A DNA stretch of 64,000 nt. Origin: Mesorhizobium sp. Lineage in GTDB: Bacteria; Pseudomonadota; Alphaproteobacteria; Rhizobiales; Rhizobiaceae. The notes beneath the pieces were generated by a model that was not told the DNA's origin, did not search any database, and was given only the letters and a program-made list of their open reading frames with translations. A program made the position numbers and the translations under genes. The stretch lies in assembly GCA_004020545.1 (NCBI GenBank), contig SAQE01000012.1:60453-124452 (forward strand), given 5' to 3'. Of the stretch, positions 28,107 through 36,395 are shown piece by piece; within the stretch, counting starts at the first letter, position 1, and the number at the start of each line of letters is the position of its first letter.

Positions 28107-28248
28107 GGTTCCAAGCAATAAACTGTCGGCAGGTGGCGTCAACGACGCTTATGGTTAGCTTGCGCATATGGGATTTTTGCCTCGCGATGCTACTCTGCAA
28201 CCATTGAAAACCGATTCAACATTCGCGCTCTTCGATCGAGGAAGAACC

Positions 28249-28704
28249 ATGGACACCACCGACCTTCTGCTGGCGATCGCCCATCACCTTCTGGTTTTCT
28301 CGCTGGCCGGCATCATCGGCGCCGAGTTCGTGCTGGTGCGCGGCGATTTGCCGGCGGTGACGCTCAAGCGCCTTGTCGGCATCGACCGCCACTACGGCAT
28401 CATCGCCGCGCTGATCGTCATCGTCGGCGTCTGCCGGGTGTTCTTCGGGCTGAAGGGCTGGGAATTCTACGTCTACAACTGGGTGTTCTGGGCGAAGATG
28501 GTGGCCTTCATCATTGTCGGCCTGCTGTCGGTCATCCCGACCATGCGCTTCATCTCCTGGAACAGGCAGGCGAGCGGCGATCCATCCTTCTCGGTGCCGG
28601 CGGCCGAACTTGCCTCGGCGAAGAACTACGTCCGAGCCGAGGGCTTCATCTTCCTGCTCATCCCGGTCTTTGCCGCGGCGATGGCGCGCGGCTACGGCTA
28701 CTAA
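28249..28704 (+). CDS. DUF2214 family membrane protein
   Basis: A 151-residue protein with four predicted helices, including HHLLVFSLAGIIGAEFVLV and WAKMVAFIIVGLLSVIPTM. The pattern fits DUF2214, a family of unknown role. The ATG at 28249 is preceded by GAGGAAG. It overlaps the end of nth by four bases on the opposite strand. Confidence 0.75.
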   Translation: MDTTDLLLAIAHHLLVFSLAGIIGAEFVLVRGDLPAVTLKRLVGIDRHYGIIAALIVIVGVCRVFFGLKGWEFYVYNWVFWAKMVAFIIVGLLSVIPTMRFISWNRQASGDPSFSVPAAELASAKNYVRAEGFIFLLIPVFAAAMARGYGY

Positions 28705-29504
28705 ACCTGCGCAAGCGCCTCGTTGAGCGGGGCGATCGGCACCAGCGGCGCGGGCACGTCGGTGGTCTTCTCCTTGGATTTGCAGATGTCGGCGATCACG
28801 CAGGCCGGGCAGTCGGGCTTGCGCGCCTTGCAGACATAGCGGCCGTGCAGGATCAGCCAGTGATGGGCATGGCGCATATATGCGGTCGGGATGACCTTCA
28901 AGAGCCCCTGCTCGACCTGTTCCGGCGTCTTGCCGGGCGCCAGCCCGATCCGGTTGCCGATGCGGAAGATGTGCGTATCGACCGCCATCGTGTGCTGGCC
29001 GAAAGCGACATTGAGCACGACATTGGCGGTTTTGCGCCCGACGCCAGGCAGCTTGACCAGTTCGTCGCGATCCTCCGGCACCTTGCCGGCATAATCGTCG
29101 ATCAGCGCCTTCGAAAGCGCGATCACGTTCTTGGCCTTGTTGCGCCACAGACCGATGGTGCGGATGTAGTCGCCGACCCTGGCCTCGCCGAGCGCCAGCA
29201 TCTTTTGCGGCGTGTCGGCCATCGAAAACAGCGGCTTCGTCGCCTTGTTGACGCCGGCGTCGGTCGCCTGCGCCGACAGCACCACCGCGATCAGCAGCGT
29301 GAAGGCGTTGATATAGTCGAGCTCGCCTTTCGGCTCCGGCCGCTGCACGCAAAAGCGCCGGAAGATCTCATGCACCTCGGCGGGCGTGTAGAGCGGGCGC
29401 GATCCGCCCTTTCGGGACGGCGCCTTTGCTTTCGTGCCACCGCCTGGGGCGGAGGCTGATGGCTTTTTGACGGGTAAGGAATTTTTGGACTTGGGAGGCG
29501 CCAT
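28701..29504 (-). CDS. nth: Endonuclease III (DNA glycosylase/AP lyase)
   Basis: A 267-residue base-excision repair enzyme. The helix-hairpin-helix LPGVGRKTANVVLNVAFG includes the catalytic lysine, and AVDTHIFRIGNR holds the catalytic aspartate. Four cysteines spaced C-x6-C-x2-C-x5-C near the C-terminus bind the 4Fe-4S cluster. It removes oxidised pyrimidines. An extra lysine/proline-rich tail of about 35 residues precedes the conserved domain, as in some rhizobial orthologues. Confidence 0.94.
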   Translation of the reverse strand: MAPPKSKNSLPVKKPSASAPGGGTKAKAPSRKGGSRPLYTPAEVHEIFRRFCVQRPEPKGELDYINAFTLLIAVVLSAQATDAGVNKATKPLFSMADTPQKMLALGEARVGDYIRTIGLWRNKAKNVIALSKALIDDYAGKVPEDRDELVKLPGVGRKTANVVLNVAFGQHTMAVDTHIFRIGNRIGLAPGKTPEQVEQGLLKVIPTAYMRHAHHWLILHGRYVCKARKPDCPACVIADICKSKEKTTDVPAPLVPIAPLNEALAQV

Positions 29505-29526
29505 TCCCTTCCTATAATATTACCTC

Positions 29527-30021
29527 ATGAGCGACACAAACGCCTCGTTCGAAGCCGATGAACCATTTTTCCAGGCCCTGCTGACGCCGCATCGTTCCCT
29601 CGGCCGCACCGGCTTTCTGATATTGATGGGCGCGCTGCTGTTCGGCTGGGCGGTTACCGGCGCGATCTTCCTGGCGCATGGCGCATGGCCGGTTTTCGGC
29701 TTCTTCGGGCTCGACGTGATCGCCGTCTACATCGCCTTCAGCGTCAACTATCGCGCCGCGCGCGCCCGCGAGGAAATATCCGTCTCGCGCACCAGCCTCG
29801 ACATCCGCAAGACAGCGCCGTCGGGCCGCTTCGAGGACCATCGCTTCAACCCGTTCTGGACGCGGTTTTCGATCGCCCGCCATGCCGAGATCGGCATCAC
29901 CAGGATGGCCGTCGAGGCGCAAGGTGAGAGCGTTTCGATCGGGTCTTTCCTCGATCCCGACTCCCGCGAAAGTTTTGCGACGGCCTTTTCGCGCGCTCTG
30001 GCGACCGCCAAGGCGCGCTGA
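29527..30021 (+). CDS. DUF2244 domain membrane protein
   Basis: A 164-residue protein with two membrane helices (GFLILMGALLFGWAVTGAIF and the next FGFFGLDVIAVYIAF) and a soluble tail rich in beta segments (VSRTSLDIRKTAP, SIGSFLDPDSRESF). This fits DUF2244, an uncharacterised family common in Alphaproteobacteria. It is divergent from nth across only 22 bp, so the two promoters overlap. Confidence 0.8.
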   Translation: MSDTNASFEADEPFFQALLTPHRSLGRTGFLILMGALLFGWAVTGAIFLAHGAWPVFGFFGLDVIAVYIAFSVNYRAARAREEISVSRTSLDIRKTAPSGRFEDHRFNPFWTRFSIARHAEIGITRMAVEAQGESVSIGSFLDPDSRESFATAFSRALATAKAR

Positions 30022-30189
30022 GGGCCTTCCTCGCCCCGGTCAGACCACCTTTTCGTCGGTCACGATCATTCTCCCTCGAAGCCGACTCTATCTGGGTATG
30101 GGCGGCGGGAAGGCAAGTTTCGGGTGGTCGCAAAGCGTGCGAAGAACGATATTCGCGGTCAAGAAGATATTGCCATGGGAGATATTGCC

Positions 30190-31095
30190 ATGAACGCTCA
30201 GATGACCATGAATGCCCGGATGAAGCCGTCAGCGATCCTGCAGAACGACATCACCCCCGAGGGCAGCGACTACGAAATCGTGCGCCGCGCCATCGAGAAG
30301 ATCAGCCTCGACTACCGCGATCAGCCCTCGCTGGAGGTTCTGGCCGAGGCGGTCGGCGAGACGCCGACGGGCTTGCAGAAACTGTTCACGCGCTGGGCGG
30401 GTCTGTCGCCCAAGGCCTTCCTGCAGGCAGTGACGCTCGATCATGCGCGCAGGCTGCTCGATTCGGGCATGCCGCTGCTGGAAACCTCGTTCGAGCTCGG
30501 CATGTCGGGTCCCGGCCGGCTGCACGATCTCTTCGTCACCCACGAGGCGATGTCGCCCGGCGATTATAAGACGCGCGGCGCCGGCCTCACCATCCGCTAC
30601 GGCTACCATATCTCGCCTTTCGGCATCGCGCTCATCATGGTCACCGACCGCGGACTGGCCGGCCTCGCCTTCTGTGATGCCGGCGGCGAGCGGGCCGCCT
30701 TCGCTGACATGTCCGGCCGCTGGCCGAACGCGACTTACGTCGAGGACATGTCGGCCACCCAGCCCTATGCCGCACGCGTCTTCGATCCGACGCTCTGGCG
30801 GGCCGACCAGCCGCTGCGCGTGGTCATGATCGGCACCGATTTCCAGTTGCGCGTCTGGGAAGCGCTGCTGCGCATCCCGATGGGCAAGGCCTGCACCTAT
30901 TCCTCGATCGCGGCAAGCATCGGTGCGCCGAGCGCGAGCCGGGCAGTCGGCGCGGCGGTCGGCGCCAACCCGATGTCCTTCGTGGTTCCTTGCCATCGCG
31001 CGCTGGGCAAGTCCGGCGCTCTCACCGGCTACCACTGGGGCCTGACGCGCAAGCGCGCCATCCTCGGCTGGGAAGCGGGTCAGGTGGCGTCCTGA
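30190..31095 (+). CDS. Ada-like AraC-HTH / methylated-DNA cysteine methyltransferase
   Basis: A 301-residue fusion. Residues 25-130 form an AraC-type helix-turn-helix module, and the rest is an O6-methylguanine methyltransferase with the acceptor Cys268 in VVPCHRALGKSG. The N-terminal zinc domain of Ada, with the phosphotriester-accepting cysteine, is absent. It can thus repair O6-methylguanine but may sense damage differently. A 12-bp direct repeat GATATTGCCATG gives two possible starts, 30175 and 30190; GGGAG favours 30190. Confidence 0.85.
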   Translation: MNAQMTMNARMKPSAILQNDITPEGSDYEIVRRAIEKISLDYRDQPSLEVLAEAVGETPTGLQKLFTRWAGLSPKAFLQAVTLDHARRLLDSGMPLLETSFELGMSGPGRLHDLFVTHEAMSPGDYKTRGAGLTIRYGYHISPFGIALIMVTDRGLAGLAFCDAGGERAAFADMSGRWPNATYVEDMSATQPYAARVFDPTLWRADQPLRVVMIGTDFQLRVWEALLRIPMGKACTYSSIAASIGAPSASRAVGAAVGANPMSFVVPCHRALGKSGALTGYHWGLTRKRAILGWEAGQVAS

Positions 31096-31182
31096 AACCT
31101 CGATTTTTCCGCACGCCGTTGCGAAAACCGTGGATTAAAATATAAGTAAGTATAATTGTCCAAAATAAACCGAATATCCGCG

Positions 31183-31240
31183 CAATACAACCGGCGACAA
31201 CCTCTTGTTTTGCCGTCTGTATTGTAAGTTGCTTGGCAAC
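31183..31240. promoter_or_regulatory. Inverted repeats in the leader of the secreted-protein cluster
   Basis: An imperfect repeat pairs 31183-31195 with 31212-31224 at 11 of 13 positions (CAATACA with TGTATTG outermost). A short perfect hairpin GTTGC-TTG-GCAAC follows at 31228-31240. The surrounding 230 bp are unusually A/T-rich for this genome, as expected for a regulated promoter region. Confidence 0.4.
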
Positions 31241-31250
31241 GTTGCTTCAC

Positions 31251-31266
31251 TTAACCCTAAATTAAC
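31251..31266. promoter_or_regulatory. CtrA-type site TTAA-N7-TTAAC
   Basis: TTAA (31251-31254), seven bases and TTAAC (31262-31266) match the full CtrA consensus of Alphaproteobacteria exactly. It lies 62 bp before the first gene of the secreted-protein cluster. CtrA controls the cell cycle, motility and pili in this class. Binding here is inferred from the match and position. Confidence 0.65.
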
Positions 31267-31327
31267 CACGATAAAGAGATGATGCCTCTACGTTGAGCCG
31301 ACCATTCGGCTTGAAAGAGGGGTCTCG

Positions 31328-31798
31328 ATGAAATTCCTTCGCGCCGCGATGGCCTCAAGCCTGCTGGCTGCTTGTGCCGGCCAGACAGCATCGGCCGCCA
31401 CCGGAAATGTGCTGTTCAACGGCACCATCACCGCCACCTGCACGATCACGATCAACTCCAACGGCACAATGACCGTCAGCAGCGATCTTCAGTCGCTGAG
31501 CTCCCACAATGCCGGCGGTTCGGCCGGCAGCGCCCAGGTCGATACCACGGGCGGCGTCACGCTCAGCGTCGACCCGGTCACGTCCACCACAGTGCCGGCC
31601 AGCGACGTTACCGCTACCACCTGGACTCCAACCTTCGCCACCACCGGCGCGCAGACGATTTCGGAAACCGGCACCGCGACCGCGCTGACGGCGCCCGGCA
31701 CGTCGACGGTCGCCGTCAACCTTGCCGGCACCAAGAGCGGCTCGAACCGCTTCTCCGCCGGCAATTACCAGGCGACGGTTACACTGCGCTGCGAATAG
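31328..31798 (+). CDS. Secreted DUF4402/spore-coat-U-like protein 1
   Basis: A 156-residue protein with a signal peptide (about 23 residues, ending ASA) and a mature chain rich in Thr, Ser, Ala and Gly with alternating beta strands. One cysteine near the start (TATCTITI) and one at the very end (TLRCE) could close a disulfide, as in DUF4402 or spore coat U pilin-like domains. The end pattern AGNYQATVTLRCE recurs in the fourth gene of the cluster. It is probably an exported structural surface protein. Confidence 0.65.
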   Translation: MKFLRAAMASSLLAACAGQTASAATGNVLFNGTITATCTITINSNGTMTVSSDLQSLSSHNAGGSAGSAQVDTTGGVTLSVDPVTSTTVPASDVTATTWTPTFATTGAQTISETGTATALTAPGTSTVAVNLAGTKSGSNRFSAGNYQATVTLRCE

Positions 31799-31821
31799 CC
31801 CTCTCGCGAAAGGAGCGGTCT

Positions 31822-32211
31822 TTGAGAACGATTGGAATACTGGCGGCAATGGCCGTCGTGCTGTCCCCCATTGCGGCGACGAGCCAGTCGATGACGCCGA
31901 TGCGGGGCGAGGTGAGATCCTTCACGGATGCCTTTGCGGTGCGCGTCTTCCCCGGCAATCCGTACGACCAGCGCATTCGTGTCGAGGTCCATGTCTATGA
32001 CCAGGATTTCCAGCCGGTCGATGCCAAGATCACCCCCAGCGCCTTCCTTCTGGCCGGCCAGGCATCGCGTCCGGTTCTGGTGGTCGTGCCCTTCGACGGC
32101 GCGAACGAGCGTAAAGTGCGTATCTGTACCGAGAGTATCCCCTTTCCAAGCGAGCAGACGCAGATAAGGGCGCAGATATGCGGAAAGTTCTTCGGACATC
32201 GCAGGTCCTGA
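31822..32211 (+). CDS. Secreted Ig-like protein, possible fimbrial chaperone
   Basis: A 129-residue protein starting at a TTG (31822) with AGGAG upstream. A signal peptide (about 20 residues) precedes an all-beta domain with AVRVFPGNPYDQRIRVEVHV and RPVLVVVPFDG, similar in pattern to the first Ig-like domain of PapD-type chaperones. Two cysteines lie near the C-terminus (RICTES, QICGKFFG). The second chaperone domain is missing. It overlaps the next gene by 34 bp. The chaperone role is inferred from fold pattern and neighbours only. Confidence 0.5.
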   Translation: MRTIGILAAMAVVLSPIAATSQSMTPMRGEVRSFTDAFAVRVFPGNPYDQRIRVEVHVYDQDFQPVDAKITPSAFLLAGQASRPVLVVVPFDGANERKVRICTESIPFPSEQTQIRAQICGKFFGHRRS

Positions 32212-32708
32212 CCCTCTCCCTGCTGCCCGCCTTGGCGGTCGTGAGCGAGGGGTTTGCCGAGGATATCCTGAACCTGAACCAGAACCAGACGGGGTTCACC
32301 TTGCCCGGTGTAAGCCTGCCCCAGGGCCAGGACGAGGTCCATGCCAGCGACGGCACGACCTGCCGCTCCGCCGTCTCCGGCAGTGGCGCCTATCTGGACG
32401 TCGGCGTCATCCGGGGCAACAGCAACAGCCAGTCGAACAGCGACATCGCCACTTACGGCCGCGTGGTGGTCCCGATCGGACGGACGCCGAAGCGCGTCGA
32501 TTGCAGCCGCCTTTACGAGCTCGAGGTCGAGCGCCTGCAGCTTGAATTGAAGCTTCTCAAGATGGGCGTAGGTGCCGACGGCCAGACGGGGAGCGTGGCT
32601 GCTCCCGCTCCCGCGACCGCCTCCGCTGCCGCATCGACTGGATGGGCTAACGAAGGCTGGAGCATCAGAGGCACAACCGGCAATGCCAAGAAAAAGAAGA
32701 AGAAATAG
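32178..32708 (+). CDS. Exported hypothetical protein with lysine-rich tail
   Basis: A 176-residue protein with a signal peptide (about 27 residues), an Asn/Gln-rich start (LNLNQNQTGFTLPGVSLPQG), two cysteines in the mature part, a coiled-coil-like helix (YELEVERLQLELKLLKMG, about residues 113-130) and an Ala/Pro linker. It ends in six lysines. The family is not recognised. It overlaps both neighbours, so it is translated with them. It could anchor the surface proteins to the envelope, but this is a guess. Confidence 0.55.
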   Translation: MRKVLRTSQVLTLSLLPALAVVSEGFAEDILNLNQNQTGFTLPGVSLPQGQDEVHASDGTTCRSAVSGSGAYLDVGVIRGNSNSQSNSDIATYGRVVVPIGRTPKRVDCSRLYELEVERLQLELKLLKMGVGADGQTGSVAAPAPATASAAASTGWANEGWSIRGTTGNAKKKKKK

Positions 32709-33168
32709 CCGCGCGCTGATCGCGGCGATGGCTGCGCTTGCAGGCTTCTGCCTCCCGGCTCAGGCGGCGATCATCGGCACCTGCACCATCATGATCGGCG
32801 CCTCGGGAACGATGAAATCGAACCCGGCCATCAACATCTTCGGCTCCAAGCAGGCAGGCGGGTCGAGCGCCGGCGCCACCATCACCGCGAGTTCGACGCT
32901 GTGCTCGATCCTAAACCTGCTCGACTGTTATTCCGTCTCCGCGCCAGCGCCGATCGCCTTCACCTCCGCGCCAAGCGGCGGCGATACCAACGTCACTTTT
33001 GACACCGTCTTCCGCCTTGATGGCTCAGGCGTGGACATCCCAGGCAGTTCGCCGCAGCGCGTCATCAATGGCACCCACACCATCCAGGTCGACCTCACCG
33101 CCACGAAATCGTCCGGCATCTTCCCGGCCGGCAACTACCAGGGCATGGTGACGGTGCGTTGCGAATGA
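32683..33168 (+). CDS. Secreted DUF4402/spore-coat-U-like protein 2
   Basis: A 161-residue paralogue of the first gene of the cluster. A basic N-terminus and signal peptide (ending AQA) lead to GTCTIMIGASGTMKS, parallel to ATCTITINSNGTMTV in the first protein. The end AGNYQGMVTVRCE matches as well. Two extra cysteines (TLCSIL, LDCYSV) may form a second disulfide. The start overlaps the previous gene by 26 bp, and no ribosome site is obvious, as is usual for coupled translation. Confidence 0.65.
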   Translation: MPRKRRRNSRALIAAMAALAGFCLPAQAAIIGTCTIMIGASGTMKSNPAINIFGSKQAGGSSAGATITASSTLCSILNLLDCYSVSAPAPIAFTSAPSGGDTNVTFDTVFRLDGSGVDIPGSSPQRVINGTHTIQVDLTATKSSGIFPAGNYQGMVTVRCE

Positions 33169-33319
33169 TGCTGTGGGCCAACCGCGCGCACAACCGGCAT
33201 GATCTGGCAACCGGCGATCTTTGCAGCTAGCCTCCAACGCAATCAATTGTGTAAAAGCAAAGACTTGGAGCGGCTCGGCCTTCGTTCGAACACCGCACCG
33301 CTGCGGCAGGAGGCGTTTC

Positions 33320-34222
33320 TTGATCATCATAGTCGGTTCGATCAACCTCGACCTGATCGCCAATGTCGACCGCTTGCCGGAACCTGGCGAAACGGTGCGC
33401 GGCTCCGGCTTCGCCACCGCCCCCGGCGGCAAGGGCGCCAACCAGGCGCTGGCGGCCGCTCGCGCCGGCGCGCAGGTGCGCATGGTGGGCGCCGTCGGCA
33501 AGGATAGCTTTGCCGCCGAAGCGCTGGCCTTGCTGAAAGCCGGCAATGTCGATCTCTCCGGCGTCGGCGAGAGCTTCGCCTCGACCGGCACGGCGCTGAT
33601 CCTGGTCGGCGCCGACGGCGAGAACGTGATCGCCGTGGTGCCGGGCGCCAATGACGCGGTGCTGCCAGCGGACGTCGCCAAGGCCTTCTTGAAAAAGGGC
33701 GACGTCGTGCTGCTGCAGCACGAGATCCCGTTGCAGACGGTGGAAGCAGCACTCGACGCGGCGCGCTCGGCGGGCGCCGTCAGCGTGCTCAACACGGCGC
33801 CTTTCCGAGCCGAGGCCTCCCGTTTCCTCGGCAAGGCCGACTACGCGGTCGCCAACGAGACCGAATTCGACCTCTATGGCGAGGCATTGGCGCTCTCCGG
33901 GCGCGACCGGCAGGCGCGGATGCGCGACTATGCCCAAAAGACCGGCAGAACGATCGTCGTCACGCTCGGCGGTGACGGCGTGCTGGCGGCGACACCGGAC
34001 GGCTTTCTGACCGTTCCGGCGCTGAAGATCACCCCAGTCGACACGGTCGGCGCCGGCGACACCTTTTGCGGCTATTTCGGCGCCGGCCTGTCGTCCGGCC
34101 TCTCGCTCGAACGGGCGCTCACGCGCGCCGCGGCGGCCGGCTCGCTGGCCTGCCTGAAGCCCGGCGCGCAGCCGGCGATCCCGCTGGCGAAGGATGTCGA
34201 CGCCGCGTTGGCCGCGCGGTGA
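33320..34222 (+). CDS. rbsK: Ribokinase (PfkB family)
   Basis: A 300-residue sugar kinase. It has VGSINLDLIANVDRLPEPGET at the start, GGKGANQALAAARAG for sugar binding, and the PfkB signature DTVGAGDTFCG with the catalytic Asp247. It phosphorylates ribose or a related sugar. The start TTG at 33320 with AGGAGG is chosen over an upstream ATG that lacks a site. No ribose transporter is adjacent. A nucleoside hydrolase lies downstream at 36570, so nucleoside salvage is a plausible setting. Confidence 0.87.
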   Translation: MIIIVGSINLDLIANVDRLPEPGETVRGSGFATAPGGKGANQALAAARAGAQVRMVGAVGKDSFAAEALALLKAGNVDLSGVGESFASTGTALILVGADGENVIAVVPGANDAVLPADVAKAFLKKGDVVLLQHEIPLQTVEAALDAARSAGAVSVLNTAPFRAEASRFLGKADYAVANETEFDLYGEALALSGRDRQARMRDYAQKTGRTIVVTLGGDGVLAATPDGFLTVPALKITPVDTVGAGDTFCGYFGAGLSSGLSLERALTRAAAAGSLACLKPGAQPAIPLAKDVDAALAAR

Positions 34223-34227
34223 CAGCG

Positions 34228-35679
34228 ATGCGCCCCTCTACGAAACATGCCGTGCCGCCGGCCGGCGACATCTGCCGCCTGTCTGCGATCGATCTTGCCC
34301 AAGCTATCCGGCAGCGGCGCTTTTCGGTGCGCGAAGTCGTCGGCGCCTTTCTCGATCGCATCGAGGCCGTGAACCCGCAGGTCAACGCCATCGTGTCGCT
34401 CCGCGAGCGCGCCGACATCCTCGCCGAGGCCGACAGGGCCGATGCCCATCTGGCGCAGGGCGGCGCGGCCGGATCGCTGTTCGGCCTGCCGATCGCCATC
34501 AAGGACCTGGCTTTGACCAAGGGCCTGAGGACCACTTTCGGCTCGCCGATCTTCGCCGATTTCATCCCGCAAGAGGATGACTTCTTCGTCGAACGCGTCC
34601 GCAAAGCCGGCGCCATCATCATCGGCAAGACCAACGTTCCCGAATTCGGGCTGGGCTCCAACACCTACAATCCGGTCTTCGGACCGACGCTCAACGCCTT
34701 CGATCAGGCGCTCACCGCCGGCGGATCGAGCGGCGGCGCGGCGGTAGCGCTGGCGCTCGACATGGTGCCGGTGGCCGACGGCAGCGACTTCGGCGGCTCG
34801 CTGCGCAATCCGGCGGCCTACAACAACGTCTATGGCTTCCGCCCCTCGCAGGGCCTCGTGCCCGCCGGTCCCGACATCGATGTCTTCCATGCCCAAATGG
34901 GCGTCGAAGGGCCGATGGGCCGGAACGTGCGCGACATCGCGCTGCTGCTCGACGAGCAGGCCGGCTACCATCCGCGGGCGCCATTGTCGCACGACAAGCA
35001 GGGATCGTTCCTGGAAGGCCTGCGTACGAAAGCCACCGGCGGCCGCATCGCCTGGCTCGGCGATCTCGGCGGCCATCTGCCGATGGAGCCTGGCATCCTC
35101 GATCTCTGCGAAGCCGCGCTCGCCCGCTTTGCCAAGGTATCCTTCCATATCGAGGCGCTGGTGCCGGATCTCGACTTCGAGGCGCTGTGGCAGGCCTTCG
35201 TGACGCTGCGCCAGGCAAGCAGTGGTTGCGGGCTGAAGGCGCACTATGACGATCCGGCGAAACGCAGGCTTCTGAAACCGGAAGCGATTTGGGAAGTCGA
35301 ACAGGCGATCCGCCTCACCGCGCCGCAGATCCATGCCGCCACGGTCCGGCGCTCCTCATGGCACCGGACGCTGCTGTCGCTGTTCGAACGCTTCGACCTC
35401 ATCGTCCTGCCGACCGCGCAGGTCTTCCCCTTCGACGTCGCCACCCACTGGCCGCGCGAGGTCGCGGGGCGGACCATGGACAGTTATCATCGCTGGATGC
35501 AGGTCTCCGCTTTCGCCACCCTGGGCGGTTGCCCGGCGCTCAACGTGCCCGTCGGCTTCGACGGCAAGGGCCGGCCGATGGGCATGCAATTGATCGGCCG
35601 GCCGCGCGGCGACCTCGCCGTGCTCCAGGCCGGCGCCGCCTATGAGGCGACGCTGCCCTGGCCGGTGGGGGCTGCCTGA
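34228..35679 (+). CDS. Amidase (amidase signature family)
   Basis: A 483-residue amidase. The Ser-cisSer-Lys triad is complete: Lys92 (AIKDLALTKG), cis-Ser in GGSSGG (167-168) and Ser191 (FGGSLRNPAA). It hydrolyses an amide to the acid and ammonia; the substrate is unknown. The start may be GTG 34219, which overlaps the rbsK stop, or ATG 34228; the ribosome site GGTGA fits ATG 34228. It is coupled to rbsK. Confidence 0.88.
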   Translation: MRPSTKHAVPPAGDICRLSAIDLAQAIRQRRFSVREVVGAFLDRIEAVNPQVNAIVSLRERADILAEADRADAHLAQGGAAGSLFGLPIAIKDLALTKGLRTTFGSPIFADFIPQEDDFFVERVRKAGAIIIGKTNVPEFGLGSNTYNPVFGPTLNAFDQALTAGGSSGGAAVALALDMVPVADGSDFGGSLRNPAAYNNVYGFRPSQGLVPAGPDIDVFHAQMGVEGPMGRNVRDIALLLDEQAGYHPRAPLSHDKQGSFLEGLRTKATGGRIAWLGDLGGHLPMEPGILDLCEAALARFAKVSFHIEALVPDLDFEALWQAFVTLRQASSGCGLKAHYDDPAKRRLLKPEAIWEVEQAIRLTAPQIHAATVRRSSWHRTLLSLFERFDLIVLPTAQVFPFDVATHWPREVAGRTMDSYHRWMQVSAFATLGGCPALNVPVGFDGKGRPMGMQLIGRPRGDLAVLQAGAAYEATLPWPVGAA

Positions 35680-35773
35680 TAGGTCACCCTGTCTAGCCTC
35701 GCTTGCACCGGCGCCAACTCCGTGCATTGATCGCGCTCCGCCGTATTGGCGCCGTCCTGTTCAAGGGAAGATC

Positions 35774-36388
35774 ATGTCGCTGGAACTCTACGCCACCTAT
35801 GTCGTCGCCTGCATCGTCATCGTCCTGGTGCCTGGCCCGACCGTCACGCTGATCATCGCCAACAGCATGCGCCACGGCTCGCGCGCCGGGCTTGCCAATG
35901 TCGCCGGCACGCAAGCCGGCCTTGCCATCATGATCGCTATTGTCGGCATCGGCCTCAACACGCTGATCGCCGGCATGGGCCACTGGTTCGAATGGGTGCG
36001 GCTGATCGGCGCCGCCTACCTGATCTGGATGGGCCTGCAGATGTTTCGCGCCAAGGGCACGCTGAACCCGGACGGCTCGGCCAGAAAGCCGCGCGGAGGC
36101 TTCTTCCTGCAGGGTTTCCTGGTGGCGATCTCCAATCCGAAGACGCTTGTCTTCTTCGGCGCCTTCTTCCCGCAATTCATCGCGCCGCAAGGCAATTACA
36201 CGCTGCAGATCGTGGTCATGGGCCTCACCGCCATGGTCTTCGCAGCGATATCGGATTCGACCTACGCGCTTGCCGCCGGCCGCGCCGGACGACTGCTGTC
36301 CGCCAGCCGCGTCAAGCTGATGTCCAGGATCAGCGGCAGCTTCCTGGTCGGCGGCGGGCTTTGGCTGGCGTTCTCGAAGGCGAAGTAA
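35774..36388 (+). CDS. LysE family translocator
   Basis: A 204-residue protein with about six hydrophobic helices. The N-terminal VPGPTVTLIIANSMRHG and the later FLVAISNPKTLVFFGAFFPQF are hallmark segments of the LysE/RhtB exporters of amino acids. The substrate cannot be told. The ATG at 35774 is preferred. It lies 94 bp after the amidase gene and could export its product. Confidence 0.86.
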   Translation: MSLELYATYVVACIVIVLVPGPTVTLIIANSMRHGSRAGLANVAGTQAGLAIMIAIVGIGLNTLIAGMGHWFEWVRLIGAAYLIWMGLQMFRAKGTLNPDGSARKPRGGFFLQGFLVAISNPKTLVFFGAFFPQFIAPQGNYTLQIVVMGLTAMVFAAISDSTYALAAGRAGRLLSASRVKLMSRISGSFLVGGGLWLAFSKAK

Positions 36389-36395
36389 GCACCTC

